From assembly GCA_030159235.1 (NCBI GenBank), contig BSBG01000007.1:1-64000 (forward strand): 64,000 bases of DNA, read 5' to 3'. The notes under the pieces were generated by a model. It ran no database searches and was not told the origin of the DNA. It saw nothing but the letters and a program-made list of their open reading frames with translations. Made by a program: the position numbers and the translations under genes. Shown here one piece after another: positions 36,905-47,646 of the stretch. How positions within the stretch are numbered: position 1 is the first letter of the stretch; every line of letters begins with the position of its first letter. The DNA is from Bacillus safensis. Lineage in GTDB: Bacteria; Bacillota; Bacilli; Bacillales; Bacillaceae.

Positions 36905-39900
36905 ATGAGCAAGCAGAAAATTCAAAAGGTATATCCTTTAACACCAATGCAAGAGGGCATGCTGTATCATGCCATGCTAGACCCTAATTCCTCCTCTTAT
37001 TTCACACAGCTTGAGCTTGGAATAAGCGGAGAGTTTGATCTCGATCTTTTTGAAAAGAGTCTCAATGAACTCATACGGACATATGACATTCTGCGTACAG
37101 CCTTTGTCTATCAGCAATTACAAAAGCCTCGCCAGGTTGTACTGGCTGAACGTCATTTAGATGTGTATAGAGAGGACCTATCTCATCTGAATTATCAGGA
37201 GCAGCAAAAGGGATTGGATCAATATAAAAAGCAAGTGAGAAAGCAAGGATTTCACTTAACGAATGATCTGTTGTTGAAAGTTGCTGTTTTTCAACTAAAT
37301 GAAACAAACTGGCACCTTATTTGGAGCAACCATCACATCATTATGGATGGTTGGTCCATGGGTGTTTTGATGAAAAAACTGTTTCATTACTATGAATCTT
37401 ATCGGAACGGACGAACGCCGGATCGCTCACAAGGTAAGCCTTATGCAGACTATATTCAGTGGCTTGGAAAGCAAAACAAACAAGAAGCAGAAGACTATTG
37501 GGAAAAACGGCTGGATGGTGCTGTTCAGCATCAAGGACTGCTACAGCAAAAAGAAGCGAACGGACGATACGACCATCAGGAATGGACGTTTACATGGGAT
37601 GCTCAAACGGTACAAGGCATTCAAGATGTGGCAAGACAATGCCAAGTGACAGCACCGAACTTATTTCAGGCTGTCTGGTCTGTTCTTTTAGGCACCTATC
37701 ATGCAGCAGAGGATGTCACATTCGGAACAGTCGTATCGGGCAGACCTCCAAGTGTATCTGGGATTGAGCGTATGGCAGGGCTGTTTATCAATACGATACC
37801 TGTTCGGGTGCTATTAGATCAGGAGCAGACCTTCAAACAGCTGTTTCAACAGGTTCAGCAGCATGCACTGGAAGCGGAAAACTATGATTTCATGCCGCTT
37901 TATGACATTCAGCAAAAGACAGCTGCTGGAGGACAGCTCTTTGATCATTTGGTTGGGTTTGAGAACTATCCTTTAGATCAGGAGCTGTCTGGTGACACCA
38001 TGTCTGCACGTCTCGGTTTTTCCATTGATGTAAAGGACGGATTTGAACAAACGAATTTCGATCTGAATCTCCTTGTGTATCCGGGTGAAGCATGGACATT
38101 GAAAATCAAATACAACGCCAAGGCGTTTGAAGAAAAAGTCATTGAAAAGATATCGAAACATCTGACCAATCTCATAAAACAAATCATTCAAAATCCTGAC
38201 ATGCACCTTCATGAAGTGACATGTATCACAGAAGAAGAAAAGCAGCTGATTGAAGCGTGGAATCAGACGGAGCGTGATTATCCGAAGCACATGTCCATTC
38301 CGGAGCTGCTCAATGAACGTATCAAGGAGCAGCCTGACCACCTGGCATTAGTTGAAGGTGATCAAGTATTCACATACGAGGAGCTTGGACAAGAAATCCG
38401 TCGTGTAGCCGGCAGTCTTGTTGAAAACGGCGTTCAGCCGGGGGATGCGGTCGCGGTGTATATGAATCGATCAGCAGATGCGGTGATCGCCATTTTAGCC
38501 GTTTTACACGCAGGGGCTGCTTATGTACCGATTGATCCAGCTCAGCCTGAGGAGAGAATCCGTTGGATGCTTGAAGACAGCGGCGTATCGATTTTGCTTC
38601 ATGCTGACAGTGAGCCGCCAGTGGATGAAAGCATGAAAACAGTTCATGTGGCCGGCACGTCTCATCACTCACAAGTGGAGTTTTCAGTCCAGACGTCTCC
38701 GTCTCAATTGGCCTATATCATGTATACATCGGGATCAACTGGACGACCAAAAGGTGTTCAAATTGAGCACCAGCATATTGTGAGATTGGCATGCGCTCAG
38801 GAGAAATTGGGGTTGCACAAGTCGGATCGTATGGCGCATACAGGAGCTGTCAGCTTTGATGCGATTACCCTTGAAATCTTTACTACGTTACTGAATGGGG
38901 CGACGCTTTATCCTGTTGACCGTGATACTTTATTGGATATTCATCGATTCGAACAATTTATCCAAACACATCAGATCACAGCACTCTTTTTAACGACTGG
39001 TTTATTTAATCAACTCGCTCAGCAGCGGCCGCAAATGTTCAAAGGATTAAACACATTGCTCACGGGCGGTGATGTGATCAATGTGAAAAGTGCGGAGCTT
39101 GTGAAAAGGCATCATCCATCAATTATCTTACTGAATGTTTATGGTCCAACAGAAAATACAACCATTTCGACCATGTACGAAGTCAGAGGAGATGAAACGG
39201 GTCCGATCCCAATTGGTCAGCCGATCAATCATTCAACTGCTTATATTTTAGATGGTCATCAAAAACTGCAGCCTATTGGGGCACCAGGAGAGCTGTATGT
39301 TGGCGGAGATGGTGTTTCAAGAGGGTATATCAAACGTCCAGATTTGACTGATCAAGTGTTCATGGCAGATCCTTTTAAGCCGTCAGGACGGATGTATCGA
39401 ACAGGGGATTTGGCAAGGTATGACGCGGATGGCCAGATTGAATTCCTTGGCCGGGCAGATGATCAGGTGAAAATACGAGGCTTCCGTATTGAGCTTGGTG
39501 AAATTGAAACGGTGCTTCAGCAAGAAGCAGGCATAGATGAGGCGGTTGTTCTTGTTCAGCAGCTTTCCTCCTCAGATGAAAAGGAAATCATCGCTTACTT
39601 CACAGGAACATTGACAGAAGAAGAGGTGCGGAATTTATTCAATCAAGAGTTGCCAGCATATATGGTGCCGCATCATGTGATGAAGCTGAATGCCTTTGCG
39701 CTGACATCGAACGGGAAGGTAGATCGAAAAACCTTACCAAAGCCTGACGAAGTGCATCGTGAGGAGATCAAAATCATTCTGCCTGAGACTGAGACGGAAA
39801 AGGCACTCGCTGACATTTGGGAGGAGCTCCTTGGGAAAACGATTGGAGTAGACGAGCATTTCTTCATGGCTGGCGGGCATTCTCTCAAAGCGATGATGAT

Positions 39901-42900
39901 GTCAGCGAAAATTCAAGAAGTGCTTCAAAAGGAAGTACCGATTCAAATGATCTTTGAGAAGCCGACAATTCGCTCATTAGCGGCGTATATTGATCAGGAT
40001 GGTCAAGAAGAAAAGGGACATCCTATTTTGCCAGTAGAGCAGGCAGATGAATATCCGGTATCACCAGCTCAGCGCCGTTTATACATTTTACAGACACTCG
40101 AACCTGACAGTACGAATTATCATATTCCGATCGTCTTAACGCTTGAAGGACAACTCGAATATGGGCGGCTCAGTTCAGCGTTTAATCAGTTAATCCAAAC
40201 GCATGAAATCTTAAGAACAAGTTTCCATATGAAAGGAGAAGACATTGTCCAAAGGGTGCATGAAAAGACTACATTTGACCTTCCTGTTCATGAGATCAAG
40301 GAAGAAGAGGCAGAGGCATATCTTTCTGAACGTCAATCGCCATTTGATTTAACAGCGGCACCCCTTTTGCGTGCTCAGCTGCTCAAAGTCAGTGAGAACC
40401 GTCATCTTCTCGTCTTGGAAGCACATCATCTCATTACAGATGGTAGCTCCATGAAGACATTCATTCAAGATTTGGCGAAGGCCTATGATGGAGAAGCTCT
40501 TGAAGAAAGAGCCATTCATTATAAAGATTATGCTGTCTGGCAGTTAAGTGAAGAAGAAACGGAAAAACAGAAGGAGCATGAAGCGTATTGGTTGAAGCAA
40601 TTCGAAGGAGATTTACCAGTTTTAGAGCTGCCAACTGATGATCCTCGTCCAGCGGAACGTGATTTTTCTGGAGAACGATTCATGTTTGGCTGTGATCAAG
40701 CGACGACTCAGCGAATTCATGAACTGCTTCAGAAAACAGATACGACCATGTATATGTTCTTGTTATCTGCCTTTCAAGTGCTGCTTGCCTCTTATAGCGG
40801 ACAGGAAGATATCATTGTAGGTTCGCCTGTTGCTGGACGGACACACCCTGATATACAGGACATGCCGGGAATGTTTATCAACACCATTGCGATGCGCGGA
40901 AAACCGGAACAAACCAAAACATTTTTACAGCTGCTTGAAGAAATAAAAGAAACGAGTGTTGACGCTTTTGCACATCAAAGCTATCCACTCGAAGAGTTAA
41001 TTGCCCGTCTTCCATTAGACCGTGATACAACTCGAAGCCCGCTCTTTAGCGTGTCATTTAACATGCAGAACATGGAGGTTCCGGCGCTAAAGCTCGGCGA
41101 TCTGAACATTTCGCCTTATGCCATTCAGCATCACTCGGTCAAATTTGATCTATCTCTAGAAGCATTTGAACGAGAGGGAGCATTAAAGCTGAGCTTTGAT
41201 TATGCAGCAGCGTTATTCAGAGAAGAGACCATCCGCCGTTTCGGAACTCATCTCCTGGCCATTATTCGTGAGGCAGTCCATCATCCGGGTGAACAGATTG
41301 GCTTGCTCCATATACTGGATCAGCAAGAGCAAATAGAGCGGCTGGAGAAAAAAGCCGAAGGACAAACGAATCGCCATGAGCCAATCCATGTCCAATTTTC
41401 ACGTCAGGCAAAGGAAACACCTGATGCCATTGCGGTCATGGATGACCAAAGAAAGCTCACCTACCGCGAGCTGGAAGACATGTCAACTGCACTAAGCTGT
41501 GAACTGAAGACACGAGGCGTAGAGAAAGAAACAACTGTAGCACTGATCCTTGACCGATCTGTCTATGTTATCGTCTCCATGCTCGGTGTGATGAAAGCAG
41601 GAGGAGCATTTGTGCCAATTGATCCGGCTTTTCCGGCTGAACGAATCCGCTACACATTAGAAGATTCAGGTGCACAAGTGATCGTAACAAATGAGTCTCT
41701 TGCGGGTTCCTATCAGAATCACAAAGCGCTTCAAGTGGTGCAGGTTGAACAAGCAGTGCGCCAAAGCTACTCATTAGAACTGCCGGAAGTATCGGTTGAC
41801 CAGCTTGCTTATGTGATTTACACCTCTGGGACAACAGGAAAGCCGAAGGGTGTACAGCTCACGCATCGTAATCTATCACACTACGTCAACTGGCTGACAA
41901 ATGAGGTGACCTTGCAAGAATGTGATCGGACGGCACTGCTTTCTTCTTATGCTTACGATCTCGGTTACACAAGCATTTTCCCTGTTTTAACAGCAGGGGG
42001 GACACTCTATGTACCTCGTGAAGACGTGTATACAGACCCTGTGCGTCTGATGCGTTTGATAGATGAACAAGAGCTGACTTATATCAAAATGACACCATCT
42101 TTATTTCATATGATGGCAGATTCTAAGGACCATGCATTTAACGCTTTACGCCTTGTGGTCCTTGGAGGGGAACCGATTATTTCTGAGGATGTTGAGACAT
42201 TTATGATGCAGCATCCATGTGTGGCAGTGATGAATCATTACGGTCCAACGGAGACAACCATTGGTACAGTGACCAAGCTGATCACAACGCAAGAGCTGGG
42301 CACTTTGAAGGAACGCTCTCTGATTGGACAGCCAATGGCTCACGCAAGAGCGCTCGTATGCAATCGTCAGCAGCGCCTTGTTCCTTATGGCGCGCCGGGA
42401 GAGCTTTATATATCCGGCGAGGGCGTGTCGAGAGGATATTTGAATCAGCCTGAATTAACTGCAGAACGTTTTCTTGAAAATCCATATGTCCCTCAAGAGC
42501 GAATGTACCGCACGGGGGATTTGGTCAGACAGCATGCAAATGGAGACATTGAATTTCTTGGAAGAGTCGATGATCAAGTGAAAATCCGCGGCTATCGCAT
42601 TGAGAAACAGGAAATTGAGCATGCCGCACGTGCTCTGGCATCTGTTCAAGAAGTCCATGTCAAAGTCCTGCACCTGTCCCGTTTACCGGAGCTTGCACTC
42701 TATTACACAGCGCCTGAACACATTGGGACACTTGCGTTTAGAGAAAATCTTGCGGAGACACTGCCGGACTATATGATTCCAACGTACTTTGTTAAAGTCG
42801 ATCACATTCCACTCACCCAAAACGGAAAGGTGGATGCGAAGTCTCTGCCGCTTCCGCATGAGGTGCATATGAACCGCACAGCGCATGTGGCGCCAGAAAC

Positions 42901-45900
42901 GGCACTTGAGCAGACGCTGTGTGACATTTGGTCAGAAGTTCTAGCGGTTGAACAAATAGGAGTTCATGATCATTTCTTTGAATTGGGAGGTCATTCCCTC
43001 AAAGGCATGGTGCTTATTTCGAAGGTGCAAGCCAAGCTGAACAAGCATGTGCCGCTCAAAGTTCTTTTTGAAAAGCCAACGATAAAAGCGATGGCTGCCT
43101 ATTTGGAAGAAGCGGATTCTTCCGTTATCACAACCATTCAGCCGGCGGAAAAGCAAGATTTTTATCCCGTCTCTTCCGCACAAAAGCGGATGTATGTACT
43201 GCAGCAGCTACATCCAGAAGCAGTCACTTACCATATGCCAGCCGTTTTAGTGATGGAAGGCAGCCTTGATGTGAAGCAGTTAGAAAAAGCGCTTCAAGCC
43301 TTGATCGAAAGACATGAATCATTGCGGACAGCCTTTGTAGAAATTGACGGTGTGCCCGTTCAAAAAGTCTATCGCCAAGTGCCGTTTACATTAGAGGCTG
43401 TTGAAGTAGAGAGTGGTCAGGAGCAGTCTGTCGTAGAGTCATTCATTACACCATTCTCATTACATCAAGCACCATTAATGAGGGCAAAAGTGGCGAAGCT
43501 TTCTGAAGAGAAATATGTATTCATGATGGATATGCACCATATCATTGCAGATGGTGTCACACGCAGCCTGCTCATTCAAGAGCTGGCAGAACTGTATAAG
43601 AAAAATCCGTTACCGCCAGTTCAGCTCCATTACAAGGATTATGCGGTATGGCAGCAGGAAGAAAAGCAGCAAGCGCTGTTTGAGAAACAACGCCAATATT
43701 GGCTGGAGCAATACGCTCAGCCGCCAGAAGATTTGGCGCTGCCGCTTGATTTTCCGCGTCCTCATGTTCAGTCATTTGAAGGAGGCCGAGTGGATAGATG
43801 GTTATCACCTGAAAAAGTGCAGTCCATCAAAGCGCTCATGGCGGAAAAAGGTGTGAGCTTGAATATGGTGATGCAAACGGCATTTGCCATTTTCCTTTCC
43901 AAATTAACTGGGCAGACAGATATCGTCATAGGCGCTGTGACCGCAGGACGTACGCATGCTTCAATCGAACGTATTCCTGGCATGTTTGTGAATACACTGG
44001 CTCTTCGAAACGAAGTGCAGCCAGAAGAAACTACCGCCCAACTGCTTAAAAAAACTAAGGCTCGCAGCCTATCAGCCTATGAACATCAAGATTTCCCGTT
44101 TGAGGAATTGGTGGCACAGCTAGATCTTCCGAAAGACACGAGCCGCAATCCATTGTTTAGTGTCCTGCTCACAACTGATGACCGTGACCTGACGTTACCG
44201 GATCTGAATGGACTCAAGCTCTCGCAAAAGCAGCAAGATACCGTTCATGCAAAATTTGATATAACGCTCGGTGTATTTGAAGAAAAAGACCAAGTGGGCT
44301 TGCGCTTTGAGTATGCAGCGGCACTGTTTAAAAAGAAGACCATTGAGCGCTGGAGTCGATATGTTGAACAAATCATAGACGAGATGCTGGCGAAGCTGAA
44401 TCAGCCAATTGCAGCGCTATCGATCTTAACAGAAGAGGAAAAGCGAGAGCTGATCAATGAATGGTCTGGACCATCCCTTGACGTGCCATCAAATCAAACG
44501 GTTCATGCACTAATTGAGTCTAAGGCACATGAAACGCCGCACCAAAAAGCGGTGACCTTCTGCGGAACGAGCTGGACATATGAAAAGCTGAACAGCCGGG
44601 CGAATCTAGTCGCTTCAAGACTTATTGCGAGCGGTATAAAACAAGGAGACCGCGTTGGCATTCTCACCCGCCCGTCCCTTGATATGACAGCCGCTGTCCT
44701 CGGTGTTCTCAAAGCAGGTGCGGCATTTGTTCCAATTGATGCGGATTATCCGGCGCAGCGTATTGTGTACATGCTGGAAGACTGCGAGGCAGAGGTACTT
44801 CTAATACAAAAAGGGCTCACTGCACCGTCTTCTTTCACAGGTCAGGTTCTGTTGATAGAAGAGGCGGTTGAAGGAGAAGCTCACGAGATTCAAATTCATG
44901 TGAAACCAACGGATCTCGCTTATATGATCTACACGTCCGGGACGACTGGACAGCCGAAGGGTGTCATGGTCGAGCACCAGTCCCTTGTAAACCTTGCGTT
45001 CTGGCATAATGATGCCTTCGAAGTGACGAATAAGGATCGAACTGCGAAATATGCCGGCTTTGGCTTTGATGCCTCTATTTGGGAGATGTTCCCGACATGG
45101 ATCGCTGGTGCAGAGCTGCACATCATCGACGAAGCGATTCGACTCGATATGATCAAGCTCAATACTTATTTCAATGAAGAAGATATCACCATTGCATTCC
45201 TGCCAACGCAGCTATGTGAGCAGTTTATGTCGATGGACAACCATTCACTTCGCTATTTACTAACAGGCGGAGACAAGCTGAAACAGGTGAAGCCTGTTCC
45301 ATACAAACTAGTGAATAACTACGGTCCGACGGAAAATACGGTCGTAGCGACAAGTGGAATCATCGATCCAAATCAAGGCACACTTCCAATTGGAACAGCG
45401 ATTGCGAATACTCGTTTTTACATTATGGGTTCGTTAAATGATCTGTCGCCGGCAGGCGTACCGGGTGAGCTTGTGATTGCAGGGAAGGGATTGGCGAGAG
45501 GGTACTGGAATCTTTCCGAGGAAACCGACAAACGTTTTGTTCCAGATCCATTTTATCCAAGCGAGCGCATGTACCGCACAGGCGATTTAGTGAAATGGAC
45601 AGAGGATGGAGAGTTGATTTACCTCGGCAGAAAAGACCATCAAGTTAACATCCGCGGCTTCAGAATTGAGCTGTCAGAAATTGAAGCGCAGCTCCTAGCG
45701 CTGGATGCAGTCAAGGAAGCAGTCGTGACAACGGTCAAAGATGCGAGCGATCAAGACGCCCTTGCCGCTTATGTCATCACAGATGGAGAAACAGGGGATT
45801 TAAAAGATAGCTTAAAACGAACGTTACCAGACTATATGGTGCCTTCATGGATCATTAAGCTAGATCAGCTGCCAATGACGGCAAATGGCAAAGTCGATCT

Positions 45901-47602
45901 AAAGGCATTGCCGGCTCCAGATATGGAAGCGAACCAAACGGCATACGAAGCACCAAGAGACGAAGTCGAAACGCTTCTTTGCGGCATTTGGGGAGACGTG
46001 CTTGGCGTCAGCCAAGTCGGCATTCACGATCACTTCTTCTTCCTTGGAGGAGATTCGATTAAAGGCATCCAAATGGCAAGCAGACTTACGCAAGAGGGCT
46101 GGAAGCTCGATATGAAGCTGCTTTTCCAATATCCAACGATTGCGGAGCTTCGCCCATATATTGAAGAAGCAGATCAAATGACAGCTGATCAATCACCTGT
46201 AGAAGGTGAAGTCATGTTGACTCCAATTCAGCGCTGGTTCTTTGAACGAGCATTCAGCAACCAGCACCATTGGAATCTCTCGATGATGCTTCATGCGCCA
46301 AATGGATTTGACCTTTCTATTACAGAACAAGTCATGCAAAAACTACTTTCACATCATGACGCACTGCGCATGGTATATAGGCAGGAGCATGGCGGCGTTC
46401 TGCAATACAATCAGCGGGAGCTCACGGAGCCGATTGAGATTATTTCTCATGATGTCTCTAAAGAGTCTGATGTGAAAAAAGCCATTTCCACATATGCCAA
46501 CGAGTATCAGCGCCAGCTGAACCTCGAAACAGGTCCATTGATGAGAGTGATTTGTTTCCGTGCAGAGGATGGCGATCACTTACTCATCGTGACACATCAT
46601 CTTGTCATTGACGGTGTCTCATGCCGAATTTTACTAGAGGACTTTATGTCTCTTTATCAGCAGGCAGATCAGGGACAAACGCTCGTACTACCGCCGAAAA
46701 CTCACTCCTTTAAAGACTGGGCAGAGGCAATTGAACGCTATGCGCAGTCACAGTCCTTGAAAAGCGAGCAGGAGTACTGGACAGAGATTGAAAGCAAGCC
46801 ATTAACCGTTTTACCTGTTGATCATGAAGTGACAAAAAGAAAAGTCGCCCAAACCAAATCAGTTCAAATGCAGCTGACAGAAACAGAAACTGAGCATCTT
46901 TTGACTGATATTCATCTACCGTACACAACAGAAATGAACGATATTCTTCTATGTGCTCTTGGTCTTGCCGTGCAGGAGTGGACAGACGAGTCCCATGTAC
47001 ATGTGCAGCTTGAAGGTCATGGAAGAGAGGATATTTTATCAGGGCTGGATGTCTCCCGCACGGTTGGCTGGTTTACGAGTATGTATCCAGTTGTTCTTGA
47101 AGCGAAGCCGGATCACACCATAGCTGATGCCATTAAAGGAACGAAAGAGATGCTGCGGCGTGTGCCGAATAAAGGAATTGGCTACGGGATTTTAAAATAC
47201 ATGACAGCGGCTGAACCGTCAGGACAGCATGTACATCCTGAAATCAGCTTGAACTATCTTGGACAAATTGATCAGGAAGTGACGACAGCACTCTTTGGAC
47301 CGTCCACATATGATATGGGAAGACAAGCAAGCCCTGATTCGGAAGCTGTCTATAAGCTGAATCTCAGTGGACTTGTTCAACACAATCGATTCATTTTGTC
47401 ATGTTCCTATTGTGTAAGTGAGTATGAAGAACAGACGATACAGCAGTTCATGGCATTGTTGAAGGAAAAAATACAATCCATCATCACACATTGTTTAGCG
47501 CAGCATGAACGGGAATTTACGCCAAGTGACTTCTCTGCGGCTGACCTTGAAATGGATGAAATGGACGACATTTTTGACATGCTTGAGGAAAAATTAACCT
47601 AA
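36905..47602 (+). CDS. srfAB: Surfactin-family (pumilacidin) synthetase subunit 2: Leu-Asp-D-Leu
   Basis: A 3,565-residue NRPS with modules C-A-T / C-A-T / C-A-T-E. The first C domain (NHHIIMDGWS, about 142) is the type that accepts a D-residue donor, matching the SrfAA epimerase. Codes: module 1 DALFLGVTIK, aliphatic and unlike the Val code DAFWIGGTFK of surfactin; module 2 DLTKVGHIGK, an exact Asp code; module 3 DAWFLGNVVK, Leu. Pumilacidin has Leu at position 4, Asp at 5 and D-Leu at 6, which agrees. The E domain has HHLVIDGVSC, with Cys where Trp is usual. The start has AAGAGGTGG 6 bases upstream, 21 bases after srfAA. Confidence 0.96.
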   Translation: MSKQKIQKVYPLTPMQEGMLYHAMLDPNSSSYFTQLELGISGEFDLDLFEKSLNELIRTYDILRTAFVYQQLQKPRQVVLAERHLDVYREDLSHLNYQEQQKGLDQYKKQVRKQGFHLTNDLLLKVAVFQLNETNWHLIWSNHHIIMDGWSMGVLMKKLFHYYESYRNGRTPDRSQGKPYADYIQWLGKQNKQEAEDYWEKRLDGAVQHQGLLQQKEANGRYDHQEWTFTWDAQTVQGIQDVARQCQVTAPNLFQAVWSVLLGTYHAAEDVTFGTVVSGRPPSVSGIERMAGLFINTIPVRVLLDQEQTFKQLFQQVQQHALEAENYDFMPLYDIQQKTAAGGQLFDHLVGFENYPLDQELSGDTMSARLGFSIDVKDGFEQTNFDLNLLVYPGEAWTLKIKYNAKAFEEKVIEKISKHLTNLIKQIIQNPDMHLHEVTCITEEEKQLIEAWNQTERDYPKHMSIPELLNERIKEQPDHLALVEGDQVFTYEELGQEIRRVAGSLVENGVQPGDAVAVYMNRSADAVIAILAVLHAGAAYVPIDPAQPEERIRWMLEDSGVSILLHADSEPPVDESMKTVHVAGTSHHSQVEFSVQTSPSQLAYIMYTSGSTGRPKGVQIEHQHIVRLACAQEKLGLHKSDRMAHTGAVSFDAITLEIFTTLLNGATLYPVDRDTLLDIHRFEQFIQTHQITALFLTTGLFNQLAQQRPQMFKGLNTLLTGGDVINVKSAELVKRHHPSIILLNVYGPTENTTISTMYEVRGDETGPIPIGQPINHSTAYILDGHQKLQPIGAPGELYVGGDGVSRGYIKRPDLTDQVFMADPFKPSGRMYRTGDLARYDADGQIEFLGRADDQVKIRGFRIELGEIETVLQQEAGIDEAVVLVQQLSSSDEKEIIAYFTGTLTEEEVRNLFNQELPAYMVPHHVMKLNAFALTSNGKVDRKTLPKPDEVHREEIKIILPETETEKALADIWEELLGKTIGVDEHFFMAGGHSLKAMMMSAKIQEVLQKEVPIQMIFEKPTIRSLAAYIDQDGQEEKGHPILPVEQADEYPVSPAQRRLYILQTLEPDSTNYHIPIVLTLEGQLEYGRLSSAFNQLIQTHEILRTSFHMKGEDIVQRVHEKTTFDLPVHEIKEEEAEAYLSERQSPFDLTAAPLLRAQLLKVSENRHLLVLEAHHLITDGSSMKTFIQDLAKAYDGEALEERAIHYKDYAVWQLSEEETEKQKEHEAYWLKQFEGDLPVLELPTDDPRPAERDFSGERFMFGCDQATTQRIHELLQKTDTTMYMFLLSAFQVLLASYSGQEDIIVGSPVAGRTHPDIQDMPGMFINTIAMRGKPEQTKTFLQLLEEIKETSVDAFAHQSYPLEELIARLPLDRDTTRSPLFSVSFNMQNMEVPALKLGDLNISPYAIQHHSVKFDLSLEAFEREGALKLSFDYAAALFREETIRRFGTHLLAIIREAVHHPGEQIGLLHILDQQEQIERLEKKAEGQTNRHEPIHVQFSRQAKETPDAIAVMDDQRKLTYRELEDMSTALSCELKTRGVEKETTVALILDRSVYVIVSMLGVMKAGGAFVPIDPAFPAERIRYTLEDSGAQVIVTNESLAGSYQNHKALQVVQVEQAVRQSYSLELPEVSVDQLAYVIYTSGTTGKPKGVQLTHRNLSHYVNWLTNEVTLQECDRTALLSSYAYDLGYTSIFPVLTAGGTLYVPREDVYTDPVRLMRLIDEQELTYIKMTPSLFHMMADSKDHAFNALRLVVLGGEPIISEDVETFMMQHPCVAVMNHYGPTETTIGTVTKLITTQELGTLKERSLIGQPMAHARALVCNRQQRLVPYGAPGELYISGEGVSRGYLNQPELTAERFLENPYVPQERMYRTGDLVRQHANGDIEFLGRVDDQVKIRGYRIEKQEIEHAARALASVQEVHVKVLHLSRLPELALYYTAPEHIGTLAFRENLAETLPDYMIPTYFVKVDHIPLTQNGKVDAKSLPLPHEVHMNRTAHVAPETALEQTLCDIWSEVLAVEQIGVHDHFFELGGHSLKGMVLISKVQAKLNKHVPLKVLFEKPTIKAMAAYLEEADSSVITTIQPAEKQDFYPVSSAQKRMYVLQQLHPEAVTYHMPAVLVMEGSLDVKQLEKALQALIERHESLRTAFVEIDGVPVQKVYRQVPFTLEAVEVESGQEQSVVESFITPFSLHQAPLMRAKVAKLSEEKYVFMMDMHHIIADGVTRSLLIQELAELYKKNPLPPVQLHYKDYAVWQQEEKQQALFEKQRQYWLEQYAQPPEDLALPLDFPRPHVQSFEGGRVDRWLSPEKVQSIKALMAEKGVSLNMVMQTAFAIFLSKLTGQTDIVIGAVTAGRTHASIERIPGMFVNTLALRNEVQPEETTAQLLKKTKARSLSAYEHQDFPFEELVAQLDLPKDTSRNPLFSVLLTTDDRDLTLPDLNGLKLSQKQQDTVHAKFDITLGVFEEKDQVGLRFEYAAALFKKKTIERWSRYVEQIIDEMLAKLNQPIAALSILTEEEKRELINEWSGPSLDVPSNQTVHALIESKAHETPHQKAVTFCGTSWTYEKLNSRANLVASRLIASGIKQGDRVGILTRPSLDMTAAVLGVLKAGAAFVPIDADYPAQRIVYMLEDCEAEVLLIQKGLTAPSSFTGQVLLIEEAVEGEAHEIQIHVKPTDLAYMIYTSGTTGQPKGVMVEHQSLVNLAFWHNDAFEVTNKDRTAKYAGFGFDASIWEMFPTWIAGAELHIIDEAIRLDMIKLNTYFNEEDITIAFLPTQLCEQFMSMDNHSLRYLLTGGDKLKQVKPVPYKLVNNYGPTENTVVATSGIIDPNQGTLPIGTAIANTRFYIMGSLNDLSPAGVPGELVIAGKGLARGYWNLSEETDKRFVPDPFYPSERMYRTGDLVKWTEDGELIYLGRKDHQVNIRGFRIELSEIEAQLLALDAVKEAVVTTVKDASDQDALAAYVITDGETGDLKDSLKRTLPDYMVPSWIIKLDQLPMTANGKVDLKALPAPDMEANQTAYEAPRDEVETLLCGIWGDVLGVSQVGIHDHFFFLGGDSIKGIQMASRLTQEGWKLDMKLLFQYPTIAELRPYIEEADQMTADQSPVEGEVMLTPIQRWFFERAFSNQHHWNLSMMLHAPNGFDLSITEQVMQKLLSHHDALRMVYRQEHGGVLQYNQRELTEPIEIISHDVSKESDVKKAISTYANEYQRQLNLETGPLMRVICFRAEDGDHLLIVTHHLVIDGVSCRILLEDFMSLYQQADQGQTLVLPPKTHSFKDWAEAIERYAQSQSLKSEQEYWTEIESKPLTVLPVDHEVTKRKVAQTKSVQMQLTETETEHLLTDIHLPYTTEMNDILLCALGLAVQEWTDESHVHVQLEGHGREDILSGLDVSRTVGWFTSMYPVVLEAKPDHTIADAIKGTKEMLRRVPNKGIGYGILKYMTAAEPSGQHVHPEISLNYLGQIDQEVTTALFGPSTYDMGRQASPDSEAVYKLNLSGLVQHNRFILSCSYCVSEYEEQTIQQFMALLKEKIQSIITHCLAQHEREFTPSDFSAADLEMDEMDDIFDMLEEKLT
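44480..46166 (+). repeat. Long near-identical repeat, copy 2 (srfAB module-3 A and T domains)
   Basis: Partner of 33764-35450 at an exact offset of 10,716 bases. Both copies encode the DAWFLGNVVK Leu-type adenylation domain and the GGDS carrier, and identity falls at the edges with the C and E domains. Confidence 0.9.
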
Positions 47603-47646
47603 CAGCACAAGATCAGTCATAAAAACGGGAAGGGAGGATGAAATAG

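Noticed and set aside
43140-43260. A ComS-like frame at the next C-domain start of srfAB
   Set aside because: The +1 frame there has no start codon upstream of the relevant segment and no MecA-binding-like motif.
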